A DNA stretch of 17,431 nucleotides, taken from positions 1-17,431 of the forward strand of contig VBLA01000109.1 of assembly GCA_005879245.1 (NCBI GenBank). Reading direction: 5' to 3'. The number at the start of each line of letters is the position of its first letter. Positions within the stretch are counted from its first letter, which is position 1. Shown one piece after another: positions 15,518 to 17,431 of this stretch. The stretch comes from Deltaproteobacteria bacterium (GTDB lineage Bacteria; Desulfobacterota; Binatia; DP-6). The notes beneath the pieces are model-generated. The model was not told where the DNA came from, ran no database searches, and saw only the letters and a list, made by a program, of their open reading frames with translations. The translations under genes and the position numbers were made by a program.

Positions 15518-15583
15518 GTTACACGGGTCCGCGCCTCTGGTGATCGACGCCGGCCTGAATTATTAAAGAGGTGAGCAACGGGC
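15518..15583. promoter_or_regulatory. AT-rich divergent promoter candidate with strong SD
   Basis: GAATTATTAAAG (15557-15568) is the only clear AT-rich patch in the region. TATTAA (15561-15566) could be a plus-strand -10, and TTAATAATTC on the opposite strand could serve the leftward membrane protein gene. No good -35 was found for either. AAAGAGGTGA (15565-15574) matches the anti-SD with a single change and lies about 9 nt before ATG 15584. The -10 and SD cannot both be used on one plus-strand message, so the exact arrangement is uncertain. Confidence 0.35.
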
Positions 15584-15682
15584 ATGCCAGACGCGCCCGG
15601 GACGGGGTATCTACTGGGGGGGCGGGATTCGACGCGCGCCTGCCGGCACCGTTCATGGGTGTGCACCGAGGAGACCAGGTGA
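15584..15682 (+). CDS. Possible 32-codon leader ORF upstream of the metallo-hydrolase
   Basis: ATG 15584 lies about 9 nt after the best SD in the area (AAAGAGGTGA). It opens a 32-codon frame starting MPDAPGTGYLLGGRDS, with two Cys and several Arg near the end (RACRHRSWVCTEETR). Its TGA (15680-15682) overlaps the ATG of the metallo-hydrolase gene (TGATG). This is the same coupling arrangement as at 10239-10243. No family is recognised. It could be a leader peptide that couples or controls translation of the hydrolase, or chance. The competing view is that the hydrolase itself starts at GTG 15571, in another frame, with a poorly conserved N-terminal extension. Confidence 0.3.
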   Translation: MPDAPGTGYLLGGRDSTRACRHRSWVCTEETR

Positions 15683-16215
15683 TGCGCGTGACCGTGCTCG
15701 GTTCGGGAGACGCCTACGGATCTGGTGGCCGCGGGCATAGTGCGTATCTGCTCGAGGCGCCAGGGTGCACCTTCCTGCTCGACTGTGGCCCGAGCGTGCT
15801 GCAATCCCTGAAGCGGGCGGGGCACGACTCCGCGGCGATCGACTTCGTGCTTCTCTCCCACCTCCACGGGGATCATTTCGGCGGCATACCGTTCCTCTTC
15901 ATGGAGTACCGCTACGAGAACCCGCGGACGCGTCCCTTCGCGGTCTTCGGGCCACCCGACACGGAGCGGCGGGTGCGCGGGCTCTTCAGCGCGCTCTACG
16001 AGCAGACGGCGCGCGAAGCCCTGCCGTTCGGGCTCCGCTACCAGGAGGTGGTGCCCGGGAGCCCCGTCGTCATGAACGGCGTGCGCGTGCTCCCCTTCGC
16101 GGTCTCTCACGTCGCCGAGCTGGTCTGCCTCGGCTACCGGATCGAGGCTGCAGCATCTCGTACCCGGAGATCGCGTCGCGCGCGCGCGATCTCGGGTGCC
16201 GCCGGCTCGTGCTGA
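15682..16215 (+). CDS. Metallo-beta-lactamase-fold hydrolase (RNase Z-like), frame lost near 16150
   Basis: The fold is clear: MRVTVLGSGDAYGSGGRGHS at the start, FLLDCGPSVLQSLKRAG, and the metal motif LLSHLHGDHFGG with His60, His62, Asp64 and His65. The next ligand, His143, lies in FAVSHV. These proteins bind two zinc ions and act on phosphodiesters (RNase Z/ElaC-like) or other small substrates. Conserved reading stops at LGYRIEA (about residue 156); what follows, AASRTRRSRRARA, is out of frame. The family's remaining strand with the bridging Asp (SGDT-type motif) is absent. The continuation is found in another frame. ATG 15682 was chosen because the first beta strand begins there and GAGGAG lies upstream. 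As sequenced, the product would lack two metal ligands (the bridging Asp and the final His) and should be inactive. Confidence 0.82.
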   Translation: MRVTVLGSGDAYGSGGRGHSAYLLEAPGCTFLLDCGPSVLQSLKRAGHDSAAIDFVLLSHLHGDHFGGIPFLFMEYRYENPRTRPFAVFGPPDTERRVRGLFSALYEQTAREALPFGLRYQEVVPGSPVVMNGVRVLPFAVSHVAELVCLGYRIEAAASRTRRSRRARAISGAAGSC

Positions 16216-16298
16216 CGCATCTCGGCAGCGAGCCGCTCCGGCACCTGGAGGAGCTCAGCCTCGAGTGCGCCCGCGACGGGATGATTCTCGATCTCTGA
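16152..16298 (+). pseudogene. C-terminal remnant of the metallo-hydrolase in a shifted frame
   Basis: This frame reads SISYPEIASRARDLGCRRLVLTHLG and continues to an acidic end ECARDGMILDL. It is the normal C-terminus of RNase Z-like metallo-hydrolases, with the last metal-ligand His in VLTHLG. No start codon or SD precedes it. It is in a different frame from residues 1-156 of the same gene, and an estimated 40-45 family residues are missing at the join, including the Asp metal ligand. The final 44 nt overlap the 3' end of the leftward gene. The intact ancestor would have had about 245 residues. Confidence 0.8.
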
Positions 16299-17431
16299 GG
16301 AACTCGCCCGGCGTCACCACGAGAGACCCCCGTCGCTCTTCCTGCGCGCGGGTGGTCTCGGCGGCCACGAGGCCGTGCAGCGCGCGCCGGACGAACGCGG
16401 CGACGAACGGCACCGTCCCGAGCTGGACAGGGTGCTCGCGGAGCGTCGTCGCGACGGCGAGCGCCTGGCGGGCGAGCGTCGTGCGGCCGGTCTCCGCGAG
16501 CACGTACGCCGTGCCCTCGAGCCGTCGTGCCAGGGGAAACGGTGGAGCGAGGCTCTGCGTGGCGCGGCGCACGACCTCGGCCACCCGCTCCTCTTGCTGA
16601 TGCGGGCTGAGGACGAGCGGGCTGTCGCGGACGTCGGCGATCTCGCTCACGAATGGCGCCGTCTCCTCGGGCTCCGGTCCCCAGCGGGCGAACTCCGGTT
16701 GCTCCAGGAGCGCGGCCGAGGTGGCGACGAGCGCCGCGACCTCCTCCGGAGCCGGTGGCGGGACCCGCGCCGAGCGGGGCTCGCTCGGCGCTTGCGGGGG
16801 CTCGCTCGTGATGCGCGCGCGCACACGGCCATAGTCCCGCTTCGGGTCGGTCCCGGCGGCGCGCGCGCTCCCCTCGACGAGGAGCGCATCGACGACGCGC
16901 CAGTCGGTCCGGACGAGACGCAGCGGAAGCTCGCGCCCCATCCGCTGCCGCAGGGCCCGGAGCCGCTTCTGGCTCACCTCCCCGACCGAGAGCTCGAGCA
17001 CGCCCCGAGGCTCGTGCGCGTGCGCGTAGATTACGAGGGACCCCCCCTCGGGCAGGCGCCGCTCGAGCCAGAGCACCCGGTCCCCCCCGCCGCTGAAGGC
17101 CGTGAGGAAGCCTTCCGCCTCCGTCTCACGAGCATGCACGACCTGATCGCGGGCCGGCTCTGGGATGGGAACGCCCTGCTGCCGCAGACGGTAGAGCGCC
17201 CGCCGGATATCCTTCCGGACCTTTCTGTCCTCCGTGCCCGCCTCGAGCCCGACCAGGAGCGCGGCGACGGGTAGGCTCGGCAGCTCGCCCAGCGCCGCGG
17301 CCAGTGCCTCGCCGTCCGCGCCGGCGAGGCGCTCGCGGACCTCCGACTCGACGACGTGTCCCGCCGCGACCGCGTCGGGGTCGAGGCCGAGCCGCGCGAG
17401 CGTGGCCGCCGCACGCGCGGCGCGATCGCTC
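16255..17431 (-). CDS. Protein of unknown function (5' partial)
   Basis: The frame is open from the window end on the minus strand; about 391 codons are visible and the true start lies beyond the window. I do not recognise it. The visible N-terminal part is helical and Ala/Leu-rich (ELPSLPVAALLVGLEAGTEDR, then KVRKDIRRALYRLRQQGVPIPEP), which suggests HEAT-like helix pairs. A middle alpha/beta segment (DRVLWLERRLPEGGSLVIYAHA) is followed by a Pro/Glu-rich linker, and a helical C-terminal half with RRLEGTAYVLAETGRTTLARQALAVATTL, reminiscent of TPR-like helices. It ends LVVTPGEFLRDR plus a basic tail. A first in-frame GTG inside the window is at 17139, but conserved-looking codons run well above it. 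No signal peptide can be judged. Its 3' end overlaps that of the metallo-hydrolase by 44 nt. Confidence 0.7.
   Translation of the reverse strand, partial: SDRAARAAATLARLGLDPDAVAAGHVVESEVRERLAGADGEALAAALGELPSLPVAALLVGLEAGTEDRKVRKDIRRALYRLRQQGVPIPEPARDQVVHARETEAEGFLTAFSGGGDRVLWLERRLPEGGSLVIYAHAHEPRGVLELSVGEVSQKRLRALRQRMGRELPLRLVRTDWRVVDALLVEGSARAAGTDPKRDYGRVRARITSEPPQAPSEPRSARVPPPAPEEVAALVATSAALLEQPEFARWGPEPEETAPFVSEIADVRDSPLVLSPHQQEERVAEVVRRATQSLAPPFPLARRLEGTAYVLAETGRTTLARQALAVATTLREHPVQLGTVPFVAAFVRRALHGLVAAETTRAQEERRGSLVVTPGEFLRDRESSRRGRTRG

Noticed and set aside
15571..15681. N-terminal extension of the metallo-hydrolase from GTG 15571
   Set aside because: The extension is not hydrolase-like, and the AAAGAGGTGA SD overlaps the GTG itself. 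ATG 15682 begins exactly at the first beta strand.

Overview
The window is a dense, very GC-rich (about 70% by eye) bacterial chromosome segment. It has overlapping genes, many GTG/TTG starts and Shine-Dalgarno (SD) sites. The gene set fits an uncultured soil or sediment Gram-negative, perhaps a deltaproteobacterial or Binatota-like lineage: a large ~180-kDa-type NAD-glutamate dehydrogenase, a long acyl-CoA dehydrogenase, two lipoproteins and a TolB-like periplasmic protein. No taxonomic marker is present, so this placement is inference. I found no rRNA, tRNA, CRISPR array, IS element or phage gene.

Layout: (i) 1-1832 (+): the 3' part of a NorD/CbbO-type VWA protein, coupled by a GTGA overlap to a small Rieske ferredoxin-like protein. 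(ii) 1851-1973: a large imperfect palindrome filling the gap between convergent genes. (iii) 1983-9692 (-): reading from 9692 downward, a TolB-like beta-propeller protein with C-terminal beta repeats, an M48 metalloprotease lipoprotein, a second lipoprotein, an RlmD/TrmA-type RNA methyltransferase, an 82-residue unknown protein, a long acyl-CoA dehydrogenase and a class A FAD oxidoreductase. The first four overlap or abut, so they look like one transcript. The first three look like a cell-envelope set, while the last two are lipid-type redox genes. (iv) 9786-15199 (+): a GNAT acetyltransferase overlapping (TGATG) the glutamate dehydrogenase gene, followed by an ATGA-coupled membrane-anchored coiled-coil protein. 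(v) 15203-15517 (-): a small membrane protein resembling the GlsB/YeaQ family. (vi) 15584-16298 (+): a possible 32-codon leader ORF and a metallo-beta-lactamase-fold hydrolase. (vii) 16255 to the window end (-): a partial gene of unknown function.

The strongest anomalies are two separate places, near 14060 and 16150, where a conserved gene changes reading frame and at the same time lacks an estimated 35-45 family residues. Both are small out-of-frame internal deletions about 2.1 kb apart. They are either genuine gene decay or a systematic assembly fault. A third oddity is the FAD oxidoreductase, whose natural N-terminus has no ATG/GTG/TTG but has a well-placed ACG behind a GAGG. Also worth checking are the palindrome, the leader ORF with its strong SD, the NorD-Rieske coupling, and the fusion of a propeller with four tandem beta units.
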